Shown: positions 24,991-33,852, numbered from the stretch's first letter. The stretch: 64,000 nucleotides of DNA from Desulfovibrio sp. X2 (GCF_000422205.1 NZ_ATHV01000004.1:186001-250000); one strand, 5' to 3'. Numbers and translations: made by a program. The notes: generated from the sequence alone by a model not told the origin.

Positions 24991-26451
24991 CTACCCTTCT
25001 TCCGAGGGCTCGCAGGCGCGGCCCTTGTAGTGGAAGAGGAAGTGCAGCCCCTTCTTGACCGTGTCCGAGAAGATCTTGCTCGAGAAGTAGTCGCCCGCCA
25101 CGCGCTTGGCCGACTCGCCGAGCGTGGGATAGGGATGCACGGCCGCGGCCAGGGTGGCCAGCTTGACCTTGCCGCAGGCCACGGCGATCCATTCGTTCAG
25201 CAGCTCGCCCGCGTGCAGCCCGGCGATCTGCACGCCGATGGGCCGCTCCTTCTCGTCCAGCAAAAGCTTCAGCTTCCCCTCGGCCATGCCCTCGGCCAGG
25301 GCGCGGTCGTTGTTGGCGAAGGACTCGGTGTAGACCGTGTACTCGATGCCCAGCTCGCGCGCCTCGCGCTCGTTCAGGCCTATGCCGCCGAGCTCGGGCT
25401 CGGAGTAGGTGCAGTGCGGCAGCCAGGTGTAGTCCGTCTTGCGCGGCACGCGGAAGACCGCGTTGGTGACCACGATGCCGCCCTCGTAGCCCGCGGCGTG
25501 GGTGAACATGTGCCCGCCCGTGGCGTCGCCCGCGGCGAAGATGTGCTTCTGCGAGGTGCGCAGCCGCTCGTCCACGGTGATGCCCTGCGCCGTGTGCTTC
25601 ACCCCGGCCGCGTCCAGGTCCAGCCCCAGGACGTTGGCCCGCCGCCCCAGGGCCACCAGCAGATGCTCGCCCCTGGCCACCAGCTCGCGGCCGAGCTTCT
25701 CGAAGACCACTTCCTTGCGCCCCTCGGCGCTTCGCACCCGCGTGACGGAGCAGCCGAGGTGGAACTTGACCCCCTCGCGCTCCAGCTGCTCCATGACCAC
25801 GCCCGCCATGTCCGGGTCCTCGCGCGAGAGGATCTGGTGGCCGCGCTGCACCACCGTGACCTGGCTGCCCAGGCGCTGGAAGGCCTGGGCCATCTCGATG
25901 GCCAGGGGGCCCGCGCCGAGGATGACCAGGGAGCGCGGCAGGGCGTCGAGGGAGAAGATTTCGCGGTTGGTCAGGTAGCCGGTCTCGGCAAGGCCCGGGA
26001 TGTCCGGCGCGGCCGCCGAGGAGCCCACGCAGAGCACCCAGCGCGCCGCGGTCACGGCCTTGCCGTCGCATTCCACCTTGTGCTCGTCCAGGAAGCGGGC
26101 GTGGCCGAAGCGGACCTCGGCCCCGAGCGAGCAGAAGCGCTCCGGCGAGTCGTGGCGCTGGATGGCGGAGATGACGCCAAAGATGCGCTCGCGCACCTTG
26201 CGGAAGTCCACCGGGCCCATGGCCGCCGGAGGCAGGCCCAGGTGGTGCGCCACGCGCACGAGCCGGGCGGCGCGCGCCGTGGCCAGGAGCGTCTTGCTCG
26301 GCACGCAGCCGTAGTGCAGGCAGTCGCCGCCGAGCGCCTTCTCCTTCTCGAGGACCACGCATTTGGCCCCGAGCTGGGCCGCGCCCGCGGCCACGGTCAG
26401 TCCCGCCGCGCCGCCTCCGATGATTCCGATGTCGTAGTCGTACGCGGCCAT
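24991..26451 (-). CDS. FAD-dependent pyridine nucleotide-disulfide oxidoreductase (Lpd/MerA-like)
   Basis: The 486-residue flavoprotein has the FAD-binding GIIGGGAAGLTVA motif, the redox-active pair GGDCLHYGCVPSK (CxxxxC), an NAD(P)-binding GAGPLAIEMAQ segment, and the second FAD motif IFAAGDATGG. The C-terminal interface ends AVHPYPTLGESAKR, with the HPxxT region of the His-Glu pair seen in disulfide reductases. It lacks an N-terminal lipoyl or HMA domain and there are no dehydrogenase-complex genes nearby, so neither dihydrolipoamide nor mercury is supported as substrate. It is 9 bases upstream-coupled with the TVP38 membrane protein, a pairing I have seen in other bacteria. Confidence 0.88.
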   Translation of the reverse strand: MAAYDYDIGIIGGGAAGLTVAAGAAQLGAKCVVLEKEKALGGDCLHYGCVPSKTLLATARAARLVRVAHHLGLPPAAMGPVDFRKVRERIFGVISAIQRHDSPERFCSLGAEVRFGHARFLDEHKVECDGKAVTAARWVLCVGSSAAAPDIPGLAETGYLTNREIFSLDALPRSLVILGAGPLAIEMAQAFQRLGSQVTVVQRGHQILSREDPDMAGVVMEQLEREGVKFHLGCSVTRVRSAEGRKEVVFEKLGRELVARGEHLLVALGRRANVLGLDLDAAGVKHTAQGITVDERLRTSQKHIFAAGDATGGHMFTHAAGYEGGIVVTNAVFRVPRKTDYTWLPHCTYSEPELGGIGLNEREARELGIEYTVYTESFANNDRALAEGMAEGKLKLLLDEKERPIGVQIAGLHAGELLNEWIAVACGKVKLATLAAAVHPYPTLGESAKRVAGDYFSSKIFSDTVKKGLHFLFHYKGRACEPSEEG

Positions 26452-26460
26452 CGTCGCCTC

Positions 26461-27162
26461 CTATTTCGCGGCCCCGGCGCGGTGCGCGCGCACGAGGCCC
26501 ATGACCTTCTTGACCAGCAGGGGGAATATGCCGAGCAGCGCAAGGGAGAGGAGCAGCCCGGGCGAGGCCACGTCGGACAGGCGGTGCACCTGGCCGAGCT
26601 GTGCGCCCGCGTTCAGGTAGACCACGGTGCCGGGCAGCATGCCGAGCTGCGAGACCCAGTAGAAGGTCGAGAGCCGCATGGGCGTGACCCCCATGGCGAG
26701 GTTGATGAGGAAGAACGGAACCACCGGGATGAGGCGGAGCGAAAAGAGGTAGAAGGCGCCTTCGCGCTCGAAGCCCTCGTTGATGCGGGCGAGCCGCTCC
26801 CCGAAGCGGCGCTGCACCCAGCCGCGCAGGAGATAGCGCGCCAGGGCGCAGGCGAGCGTGGCCCCCAGGCTGCTCGCGAACGAGACGAGCAGCACGCCGG
26901 GCAGGAAGCCGAAGACCGCGCCCCCGGCCAGGCTCATGATCGCCGCGCCGGGCAGGGAGAGCGCCGTGACCGCCACGTAGAACACGAAGAAGCCCGCCAT
27001 GAGCGCCGCGCGGTGCTCCGAGGCGAGGCCCTGCAAGGCCTCGCGGTTGGCCTTCAGCGCGTCCAGGGTGAGGTATTTCTGCAGTCCGAAGGCGAAGAAG
27101 GCCGCGACGAGCAGCGCCGCCCCGGCGAGCAGGAGGAGGCGGGAGCGCACCGCGGGCGTCAT
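26461..27162 (-). CDS. TVP38/TMEM64 (DedA-like) membrane protein
   Basis: The 233-residue protein has about five membrane segments and the SNARE-associated family core: ALSLPGAAIMSLAGGAVFGFLPGVLLVSFASSLGATLA, followed by RLIPVVPFFLINLAMGVTPM and YLNAGAQLG. Family members are implicated in lipid scrambling or small-molecule export; the substrate here is unknown. It lies between glucokinase and the disulfide reductase, with its start abutting the glucokinase stop, so the three genes form one transcript. Confidence 0.9.
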   Translation of the reverse strand: MTPAVRSRLLLLAGAALLVAAFFAFGLQKYLTLDALKANREALQGLASEHRAALMAGFFVFYVAVTALSLPGAAIMSLAGGAVFGFLPGVLLVSFASSLGATLACALARYLLRGWVQRRFGERLARINEGFEREGAFYLFSLRLIPVVPFFLINLAMGVTPMRLSTFYWVSQLGMLPGTVVYLNAGAQLGQVHRLSDVASPGLLLSLALLGIFPLLVKKVMGLVRAHRAGAAK

Positions 27163-28179
27163 CTATTTTTCCGGCCCTGCGGCGGAAGAGGACGGGCCCA
27201 GCGTCTGCGCGCCGTAGAAGGCCGCGCCGAAGAGGCCGCTGCGCTCGTCGCGGCAGAGCCTCACGGGCACCCTGGCCAGCTGCGCGCCGTAGCGCGGCGA
27301 GCTGACGAACTCCTCGCGGAAGTCGTCGTTGTCCACGAGCCAGGGGCTCTTGGCCGCCACCCCGCCCGTGACCATGACGCCCGCGAAGCCGACCACGGAG
27401 AGCACGTAGTTGCGCACGGCCCGGCCGTAGAAGCGGGAGAAGAGGCGCACCGTGGGCGAGGCGCGGCCCGCGCGCTCCGCCACCTCCTCCGGCGAGAGCG
27501 CCTCGTCGGTCAGGAAGCGGTGAAGATGCGCCAGCCCCGACCCCGAGACCACGACGTCGCCGTAGGCGTAGGGGATGGAGAGCGTGCGGCGCAGGAAGGC
27601 GTGGTAGGCCTCCTCGTGCTCGCCCACGAAGGGAAAGGCCGCGTGGCCCGCCTCGGCGGGCACGGCCAGGAAGCCGCCCTGCCCGTCCTTTCCGGACACG
27701 GGCAGGGTCGCGCAGTGGCCGAGCCCGGTGCCCGCGCCGACCACGGCCAGGGCCGCGGTGGGATCGCCCGTCCCGGGCTTCACGAGTTCCGCCTGGTCCA
27801 GGATCACGGTGCGGCTGGAGTAGCCCTGGGCCACGAAGTCGTTGATCAGATGGACGGAGAGCCCGGCGACCCCGGCCTCCTCGTCGTCGAGGTCGATGGT
27901 CCAGGGGATGTTCGCGGGCTCGGCGCGGCGACCGCCCTCCACCGGGCCGGGCACGGCCAGGACCGTGGCCTCCACGGTATCGGGCGCGTGGGGGAAGCCC
28001 TTGTCCTTCAGGGCCCCGAGCAGCCCGGCGAAGGAGTCCACCGAGTCCGTGGGAATCCAGGCCTCGTCGCCCGGACGCAGGTCGGCCGCGCCGCCCGGGC
28101 CGTTTTGGCCGTCGGGCAGCGTGAAGGACATGAACCGGCTGTGGGTTCCGCCGATGTCGGCGGCAAGGATGGTCGTCAT
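27163..28179 (-). CDS. glk: Glucokinase (ROK-independent, Glk family)
   Basis: The 338-residue enzyme phosphorylates glucose with ATP. The N-terminal phosphate-binding motif ILAADIGGTHSRF, the catalytic-region segment HLINDFVAQGYS (Asn-Asp), VVGAGTGLGHC and the GHAAFPF segment with Glu before it (PAEAGHAAF) follow the proteobacterial Glk pattern; GGVAAKSPW closes the ATP site. AGGAAA lies before the ATG at 28179. It is the first gene of the glk-TVP38-flavoprotein unit and is divergent from the moeA fusion gene across 206 bp. Confidence 0.92.
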   Translation of the reverse strand: MTTILAADIGGTHSRFMSFTLPDGQNGPGGAADLRPGDEAWIPTDSVDSFAGLLGALKDKGFPHAPDTVEATVLAVPGPVEGGRRAEPANIPWTIDLDDEEAGVAGLSVHLINDFVAQGYSSRTVILDQAELVKPGTGDPTAALAVVGAGTGLGHCATLPVSGKDGQGGFLAVPAEAGHAAFPFVGEHEEAYHAFLRRTLSIPYAYGDVVVSGSGLAHLHRFLTDEALSPEEVAERAGRASPTVRLFSRFYGRAVRNYVLSVVGFAGVMVTGGVAAKSPWLVDNDDFREEFVSSPRYGAQLARVPVRLCRDERSGLFGAAFYGAQTLGPSSSAAGPEK

Positions 28180-28385
28180 AGTCGTTTCCTAGCAGATGGG
28201 GAAGAAAACTGACAAGGCATATTCCATGCGGCCCTCCTTCCCTCCGCCGGGGCGCCCCGGGGCCCGGCTCCCGGCCGGGCGCCGGGCCCGCGCGGCGTTT
28301 CCATCATTTCGAAAAGCTGCTATTTTGCTGCTCCAACCCGCACCAACCACCCCCGGAAATCCCCGGAGCAACACCAGGAAGACCG

Positions 28386-30329
28386 ATGGAACGCCACCTC
28401 TATCTCGACACCCTGCCCATCCCGGAAGCGGTGTCGCGCGTGCGCGCCGCGCTCTCGCGCGAAGTCCTGCTGCCGTCCGAGACCGTGCCCTCGCACGAGG
28501 CCCTGGGCCGCGTGCTGACCCGGGCCGTGTTCGCCCGCTACTCCTCCCCGACCTTCCACAGCGCGGCCATGGACGGCATCGCCGTGCGCGCGGAAAAGAC
28601 CTTCGCCGCGCGCGAGGACGCGCCCCTCGTCCTCTCCCCGGACGGCGGCTTCGTGCAGGTCAACACCGGCAATCCCCTGCCCGAGGGCATGGACGCCGTG
28701 ATCATGGCCGAGCACGTGGTCATGCAGAAGGACGGCGGCGCGCGCATCGAGGCCCCGGCCTTCCCCTGGCAGCACGTGCGCCGCATCGGCGAGGACATCG
28801 TGGCCACGGAGCTCCTGCTGCCCCACGGCCGCCGCCTCTCGGCCTTCGACCTGGCGGCGCTGCTCTCCGCGGGCATCTGGGAGGTGGAGACCGCGGGCAG
28901 GCTGCGCATGGCCGTGATCCCCACGGGCGACGAGGTCCTGGACTACGCCACGCGGCCCGTGCCCGGCCCGGGTCAGGTGGTGGAGAGCAACTCGGTGATG
29001 CTCGTCTCCATGGCCAGGAGCGAGGGCTTTCAAGCCGAGCGGCGCCCGCCCGTGCCGGACGATCCGGACGCGCTGGAGGCCGCGGCCCGCGCGGCCCTGG
29101 CGGAAGGCTTCCACGTGGTGGTGCTCGGCGCGGGCTCCTCGGCCGGGACCAAGGACTACACGCGCACGGTCATGGAGCGACTCGGCGCCGTGCTGGTGCA
29201 CGGCGTGGCCGCCATGCCCGGCAAGCCGAGCCTGCTCGGCGTGGCCCAAAACGGCGCCATGCTCGCGGGCGCGCCCGGCTACCCGGTGTCCGCGGCCATA
29301 TGCTTCGAGAAGCTCGTGCTGCCGCTGTGCGCCTGGCTCGAACGCCGCACCCCGGCCGAGCGGCCGAGCCTGCCCGTGCGGCTCGCGCGCCGCGTGACCT
29401 CCAAGCCCGGGCTCCAGGAGTTCGTGCGCCTGGCCGTGGGCCGGGTGGGCGCGGACTACGTGGGCCTGCCCCTGGCGCGCGGCGCGGGGCTCCTCACCAC
29501 CCTCACGCGAGCCCAGGCCCTGGCCTCGCTGCCCGCGGCCAGCGAAGGCGCGGACGCGGGCGAGACCGTGACGGCCGAGCTGCTGGTGCCGCGCGAGGAG
29601 CTGGACTCGACCCTGGTCGTGGTCGGCAGCCACGACAACACCCTGGACCTCCTGGCCGACGAGCTCATGGGCATCCCCTCGCCCGTGCGCCTCGCCTCCT
29701 CGCACGTGGGCAGCATGGGCGGCATCATGGCCCTGGCCTCGGGCCAGGCCCTGTGCGCGGGCGCCCACCTCTTCGATCCCGACACCGGGGACTTCAACTT
29801 CCCCTTCCTCGAGCGCTACGCGTCGAGCCTCGTGCTCGCGGCCGTGAACCTGGCCGTGCGCCACCAGGGGCTCATCGTGGCCAAGGGCAACCCCAAGAAG
29901 ATCACCGGCGTCGCGGACCTGACCCGGCCGGACGTGGTCTTCGCCAACCGCCAGCGCGGCGCGGGCACGCGCATCCTGCTCGACTGGCACCTGAAGAAGG
30001 CGGGCATCGCGCCCGGCGAGGTGAAGGGCTACGAGAAGGAGGAGTTCACGCACATGGCCGTGGCCGTGAACGTGCTCACCGGCACGGCGGACTGCGGCCT
30101 GGGCATCCACGCCGCGGCCAAGGCGCTGGACCTCGACTTCGTGCCCCTGGCGCGCGAACGCTACGACCTGCTCGTGCCGCGTCCGGCGCTGGAGGACCCG
30201 CGCATCAAGGCCCTGCTCGCCGTGGTGCGCGACCCGGCCTTCCAGGCCAAGGTCCGGGCGCTCGGCGGCTACGAGACGGACTTCGCGGGCCAGGAGATGC
30301 GCCCGGGCTTCGGACTCGGCGAGGGATAG
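28386..30329 (+). CDS. MoeA-like molybdopterin molybdenumtransferase with C-terminal PBP-like domain
   Basis: The 647-residue protein joins a MoeA domain (1 to about 410) to a periplasmic-binding-protein-like domain (about 420-640) of the type that follows MoeA in some bacteria and archaea. MoeA features are AMDGIAVRAE, VNTGNPLPEGMDAVIMAEHV, GDEVL, VVLGAGSSAGTKDYT and MPGKP. The second domain has VVGSHDNTLDLLADEL and SHVGSMGGIMALASGQ, and may sense or bind molybdate/tungstate or a cofactor. The enzyme inserts Mo or W into molybdopterin, needed by the formate dehydrogenase in this window. AGGAAG precedes the ATG. A pair of hairpin repeats follows the gene. Confidence 0.9.
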   Translation: MERHLYLDTLPIPEAVSRVRAALSREVLLPSETVPSHEALGRVLTRAVFARYSSPTFHSAAMDGIAVRAEKTFAAREDAPLVLSPDGGFVQVNTGNPLPEGMDAVIMAEHVVMQKDGGARIEAPAFPWQHVRRIGEDIVATELLLPHGRRLSAFDLAALLSAGIWEVETAGRLRMAVIPTGDEVLDYATRPVPGPGQVVESNSVMLVSMARSEGFQAERRPPVPDDPDALEAAARAALAEGFHVVVLGAGSSAGTKDYTRTVMERLGAVLVHGVAAMPGKPSLLGVAQNGAMLAGAPGYPVSAAICFEKLVLPLCAWLERRTPAERPSLPVRLARRVTSKPGLQEFVRLAVGRVGADYVGLPLARGAGLLTTLTRAQALASLPAASEGADAGETVTAELLVPREELDSTLVVVGSHDNTLDLLADELMGIPSPVRLASSHVGSMGGIMALASGQALCAGAHLFDPDTGDFNFPFLERYASSLVLAAVNLAVRHQGLIVAKGNPKKITGVADLTRPDVVFANRQRGAGTRILLDWHLKKAGIAPGEVKGYEKEEFTHMAVAVNVLTGTADCGLGIHAAAKALDLDFVPLARERYDLLVPRPALEDPRIKALLAVVRDPAFQAKVRALGGYETDFAGQEMRPGFGLGEG

Positions 30330-30397
30330 ACGCACAAGGCGCCACCCGCCACGCTGCCCGGCCTCTTTCTTTATTGATACTCGGCTCCTCCCACCCT

Positions 30398-30519
30398 GGG
30401 CGCTCAAAAAGCGTCAGATGCAAGGAGCAAGGAAAATGCAAGCCCGACGCGTAGTTTGACCTACGCGAGGGTTTGCATTTTCTGCGGCGACGCCGCAGAT
30501 GGCGCTTTTTCAGCCCCCT
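30398..30519 (+). repeat. Intergenic hairpin repeat, copy 4
   Basis: Opens GGGCGCTCAAAAAGCGTC and closes GGCGCTTTTTCAGCCCCC. Its inner stem arms are AAAATGCAA and TTGCATTTT, different from the other copies but still fully paired. It follows the moeA fusion gene by about 70 bases. Confidence 0.92.
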
Positions 30520-30524
30520 GGGCC

Positions 30525-30646
30525 AGGGCGCTCAAAAAGCGTCAGATGCAAGGAGCAAGAAGAGTCCAAGCCCGACGCGTATTCCAGATACGCGAGGGTT
30601 TGGACTCTTCGCGGCGACGCAGCAGATGATGCCTTTTCAGCGCCCT
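30525..30646 (+). repeat. Intergenic hairpin repeat, copy 5, overlapping the lpxB stop
   Basis: Second of a tandem pair. Inner arms are AAGAGTCCAA and TTGGACTCTT, again covaried. Its last bases (CTTTTCAGCGCCCT) contain the TGA stop of the converging lpxB gene at 30637-30639, so the repeat reaches into the coding sequence of lpxB. Confidence 0.92.
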
Positions 30647-31779
30647 GCGGAGAAGGCGTCGAGATCGTGGAGGATGATGCGGGCAGCGCGGTGCGGGGCG
30701 CCGGGCTCGCCCATGCGGTCGCGCAGCCCGGCGAGCTTGGCGCGCACGTTCGCGGTCAGGCGCGGGTCGGCCAGCCAGAGCTTGGCCACGCCCGCGATGG
30801 ACACGGCGTTGGCCCTCTCCTGCAGGAGCTCCGGAAAGACCTGCTCGTCCAGGATCAGGTTCGGCAGGCTCACGTACTTCACGTCGATGAAGCGGCGCGC
30901 CAGGGCGAAGGTCAGGTCCGAGAGGCGGTAGGCCACCACCGTGGGCGTGCCGATGAGCGCGGCCTCGAGGCTCACCGTGCCCGAGGCGGCGAGCAGGAGC
31001 TCGGCGCGGCGCATGGCCCGGTAGCGATCGCCGGGCTCCACGATCTCCACGGGCACGTCCGAGGGCCACAGCTCGCGCAGCAGCGTCTCGTCGATGGTCG
31101 GCGCGCGCACCAGGAGGAAGCGCGTGCCCGGCCGCTGGCGGCGCAGGATGCGCGCGGCCTCGCCGAACTCCGGGAGCAGCGAGTAGAGCTCCTTCTTGCG
31201 GCTGCCGGGCAGCACGCCCACGAGGTCGGCCTCGGGCTGCACGGCGTCCAGCTCCTCGAAGGGGATCTCGTCCATGAGCGGGTTGCCGATGAACTCGGCG
31301 CGCACGCCGTGGCGCTCGTAGAAGGGCTGCTCGAAGGGCAGGAAGCAGAGGATCTCGCGGGCGTGGGTCTTCAGGAAGTTGACCCGGCCCTTGCGCCAGG
31401 CCCAGACCTGGGGGCTTATGTAGAAGTAGACCGGGATGCCGAGCTTGCGGCCCATGCGCGCCAGGAAGAAGTTGTAGTCCGGCGAGTCCAGCAGGATGAT
31501 CGCCGCGGGGCGGTATTCCTTGAGCTTCTGCCAGGTGCCCCAGAGCATCTTGGCGATGCGCGGCAGGGCCGTGGCCACCTCGGTGAAGCCGAGGGTGGAG
31601 AGCATGCGGCTGTCGTAGTCCAGCGACATGCCCGCGGCGGACATGGCCGGGCCGCCCATGCCCACGAAGGAGAGCGAAGGCTCGCGCGCGAGAAGCGCGC
31701 GTATGAGCGCCGCCCCGTGCATGTCGCCCGAGGCCTCGCCCGCGTTGATCCAGATGGTCCGCTTCTGTCCGCTCTCCAT
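30637..31779 (-). CDS. lpxB: Lipid-A-disaccharide synthase
   Basis: LpxB joins UDP-diacylglucosamine and lipid X to the lipid A disaccharide at the inner membrane. The 380-residue product has the typical start IWINAGEASGDMHGA, GMGGPAM, DSPDYNFFLAR, FYISPQVWAWRKGRV, FIGNPLMDE, GVLPGSRKKEL and ASGTVSLEAALIGTPTVVAY, all close to family signatures. Its stop lies in hairpin repeat copy 5. It is divergent from a Gfo/Idh dehydrogenase gene across 319 bp, a neighbour that could also act on UDP-sugars of lipid A. Confidence 0.97.
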   Translation of the reverse strand: MESGQKRTIWINAGEASGDMHGAALIRALLAREPSLSFVGMGGPAMSAAGMSLDYDSRMLSTLGFTEVATALPRIAKMLWGTWQKLKEYRPAAIILLDSPDYNFFLARMGRKLGIPVYFYISPQVWAWRKGRVNFLKTHAREILCFLPFEQPFYERHGVRAEFIGNPLMDEIPFEELDAVQPEADLVGVLPGSRKKELYSLLPEFGEAARILRRQRPGTRFLLVRAPTIDETLLRELWPSDVPVEIVEPGDRYRAMRRAELLLAASGTVSLEAALIGTPTVVAYRLSDLTFALARRFIDVKYVSLPNLILDEQVFPELLQERANAVSIAGVAKLWLADPRLTANVRAKLAGLRDRMGEPGAPHRAARIILHDLDAFSAGR

Positions 31780-32098
31780 ACCTGCTTCGTGTCCTCGTGA
31801 TCCGTGATGATCCGGCCGTGATCCGGTGGCTGTCCGGTGGCGACCCGGGGGTGAACCGCGTTTCGGGCCGAGGCGCGAAGGCCCCGGAATTACCGGCCCG
31901 CAGGGCTTTCTCCGCCCCCGGCCGCGCCTCCCGAAAGAGGTTGAAATCAGGCGTCTCCCGTACTATCGTGCCGCCCGAAAGACAAGCGGGATCACGCCCG
32001 TGCCGCATCCCGCGCGGGCAGAGCCCCGCGCGCCCCCTCCTCCGCACCGGCCCGTCCCGCACCATTCCCGCGAACTCGCACAAAGGCAAAACACACAG
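31780..32098. other. Divergent gap between lpxB and the Gfo/Idh gene
   Basis: This 319-bp gap holds short GTGATCCG-type direct repeats (31797-31825) and GC-rich sequence, presumably the promoters for both genes. The apparent open frame in it has no ribosome site or recognisable content. I could not find a good consensus promoter. Confidence 0.4.
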
Positions 32099-33031
32099 AT
32101 GAAAAAGATGAAAGTCGCCGTGGTCGGCCTCGGCTGGATGGGCAAGGTGCATCTGCGCAACTACTCCCAGATGCCGAAGGTCGAGGTCGTCGGCGTCCTG
32201 GACGTGGACGAGAAGATCCTGCAAGAGGTCCACGAGCAGTACGACGTGCCCGTCTTCCAGGACCTGGAGAAGCTGCTGGACCAGGGGCCCGAGGCCGTCT
32301 CGGTCTGCGTGCCCACCGTGCACCACCACGCCACGGCCATGGCCGTGATCGGGCGCGGCATCCCACTGCTCGTGGAGAAGCCGCTGGCCGCCAGCTCGGC
32401 CGAGGGCAAGGAGCTGGTCGCGACCGCCAAGGCCAAGGGCGTGCCCCTGATGGTCGGCCACATCGAGCGTTTCAACCCCGCCGTGGAGCGCCTGCACGAC
32501 CTCCTGAGCGAGGAGAACCACGTCATCTCCATCATGTTCGAGCGCGTGGGCCCCTACCCGCCGCGCATCCAGGACGTGGGCGTGGTCCGCGACCTGGCCT
32601 CGCACGACATCGACCTGGCCTGCCACCTGACCGGCTCGCGCTACAAGAGCGTCTCGGCCTTCACCTCCAGCAACGTGGGCAAGCACGAGGACACCGTGGT
32701 CCTCTCCGGCGAGATGGAGAACGGCGTGCTGGTGCAGATCAACTGCAACTGGGTCACGCCCTACAAGTCGCGCAAGATCCACGTGGCCACCAAGACCCGC
32801 TACATCGAGGCCAACCTGATCACGCAGCAGGTCAAGGAATACAGCAAGTTCGAGAGCTACCAGCAGAGCTACAACGTGCGCGAGTGGCCCGTGATCTTCC
32901 GCGAGCCCGTGCGCGAGGAGCTGACCCGCTTCCTCGCGGCCGTGGAGACGGGCGGGCCCGTGCCCATCAGCGGCGAGTCCGGGCTCTACGTGCTCGAGAC
33001 CATCGAGCGCATCACGACCTGCGGGGCCTGA
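32099..33031 (+). CDS. Gfo/Idh/MocA family NAD(P)-dependent oxidoreductase
   Basis: The 310-residue protein has the N-terminal Rossmann motif VAVVGLGWMGKVHLRNY, the EKPLA segment with catalytic-region Lys (LLVEKPLAASSAEG) and the GHIERFNPAV segment, then VRDLASHDIDLACHLTG in place of the usual catalytic-loop sequence. The family oxidises or epimerises sugars. Its position next to lpxB suggests a nucleotide-sugar substrate; GnnA (UDP-GlcNAc 3-dehydrogenase for diamino-sugar lipid A) is a member of this family and is known to lie near lpx genes in some bacteria, but no GnnB aminotransferase is seen here. The ribosome site is weak; an alternative ATG is at 32108. Confidence 0.88.
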   Translation: MKKMKVAVVGLGWMGKVHLRNYSQMPKVEVVGVLDVDEKILQEVHEQYDVPVFQDLEKLLDQGPEAVSVCVPTVHHHATAMAVIGRGIPLLVEKPLAASSAEGKELVATAKAKGVPLMVGHIERFNPAVERLHDLLSEENHVISIMFERVGPYPPRIQDVGVVRDLASHDIDLACHLTGSRYKSVSAFTSSNVGKHEDTVVLSGEMENGVLVQINCNWVTPYKSRKIHVATKTRYIEANLITQQVKEYSKFESYQQSYNVREWPVIFREPVREELTRFLAAVETGGPVPISGESGLYVLETIERITTCGA

Positions 33032-33129
33032 TACCATTGGACATCTCGCCTTGCGCGCAGGGCCGAAAGGGCATAAGGAAATAATTCACAATTTCGCGTT
33101 CCCTTTCCAACCCGAAGCAGGAGGCTGAC

Positions 33130-33375
33130 ATGTCCAAGGACAACGTCCAGAAATCCATGGGCGTCTTCGCGGCGGTGTTCGCGCACACCGGCCACATCTC
33201 CAAGGAGGAGGCCCAGAAGATGTCCGGTCTTTCGCCCGCGGCATTCGAGGAGGCCTACCAGAAGGCCGCCAAGGTCGCCGACAAGCTCCAGAAGGCGGAG
33301 AGCAACAAGCTGGAGAAGTTCCTGAACGGTCTCGGCGACGAGATCGACGACTACATGAAGCACTTCTTCATCTAG
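33130..33375 (+). CDS. Small conserved-looking hypothetical protein
   Basis: The 81-residue protein is charged and probably all-helical (KDNVQKSMGVFAAVFAH ... SNKLEKFLNGLGDEIDDYMKHFFI), with no membrane helix, signal or cysteine. CAGGAGG lies 5 bases before the ATG, the codon use matches neighbours, and it stands free between two genes, so it is very probably real. I do not recognise a family; the shape suggests a small helix-bundle or adaptor protein. Confidence 0.75.
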   Translation: MSKDNVQKSMGVFAAVFAHTGHISKEEAQKMSGLSPAAFEEAYQKAAKVADKLQKAESNKLEKFLNGLGDEIDDYMKHFFI

Positions 33376-33537
33376 CCTTCGCGCGGCGAGACCGCGCAGC
33401 ATCCGGCGCCGCGGGGCGCGAGCCGAACGGCTCGCGCCCCGCCGGCTCGGCTGCGCGGACCAAAGACCCGCCGCCCTTCCCCACCCCCCACCCGCGACGA
33501 CCGCACGACAACCGCACCACCGCCGCATGGCCGCCAC

Positions 33538-33852
33538 ATGACCGCGAGCATTTCCAAGACAGCCCTGGCCCTGCTCCTGGTCGTCCTGCAGGTTCCCGAC
33601 ATCCGGACCACCAACCGCATCCTGGCCCTTGGCGGCCGGGAGCTGAACCCCGCCGTGCGCCTGCTCATGCGCCTGGGCCCGCGCTGGTGGTGGCCCAAGC
33701 TCGTCCTGGCCGGGGTGGCGGCTTACTGGCTCGCGGCCTCGAGCGATCCCGAGGCGGTCTGGCTGCTCGGCCTGGTCGACCTGGCCTACCTGGGCGTGGT
33801 CCTCTCCAACCTGCGCCAGATGAAAAGGCTCGAACGCCGCGCCCGACCTTGA
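33538..33852 (+). CDS. Small membrane protein, DUF5658-like
   Basis: The 104-residue product has three predicted membrane helices (around residues 8-20, 50-66 and 70-90) and a segment TTNRILALGGRELNPAVRLLMR in which an NP pair follows the first helix, as in DUF5658 proteins. A basic tail ends the protein. No function is known. It lies between the 81-residue gene and the kaiB-like gene, on the same strand. Confidence 0.65.
   Translation: MTASISKTALALLLVVLQVPDIRTTNRILALGGRELNPAVRLLMRLGPRWWWPKLVLAGVAAYWLAASSDPEAVWLLGLVDLAYLGVVLSNLRQMKRLERRARP

Noticed and set aside
31797..32102. A 101-residue open frame in the lpxB-Gfo/Idh gap
   Set aside because: No ribosome site, GC-rich composition, and it would cover the expected promoters.
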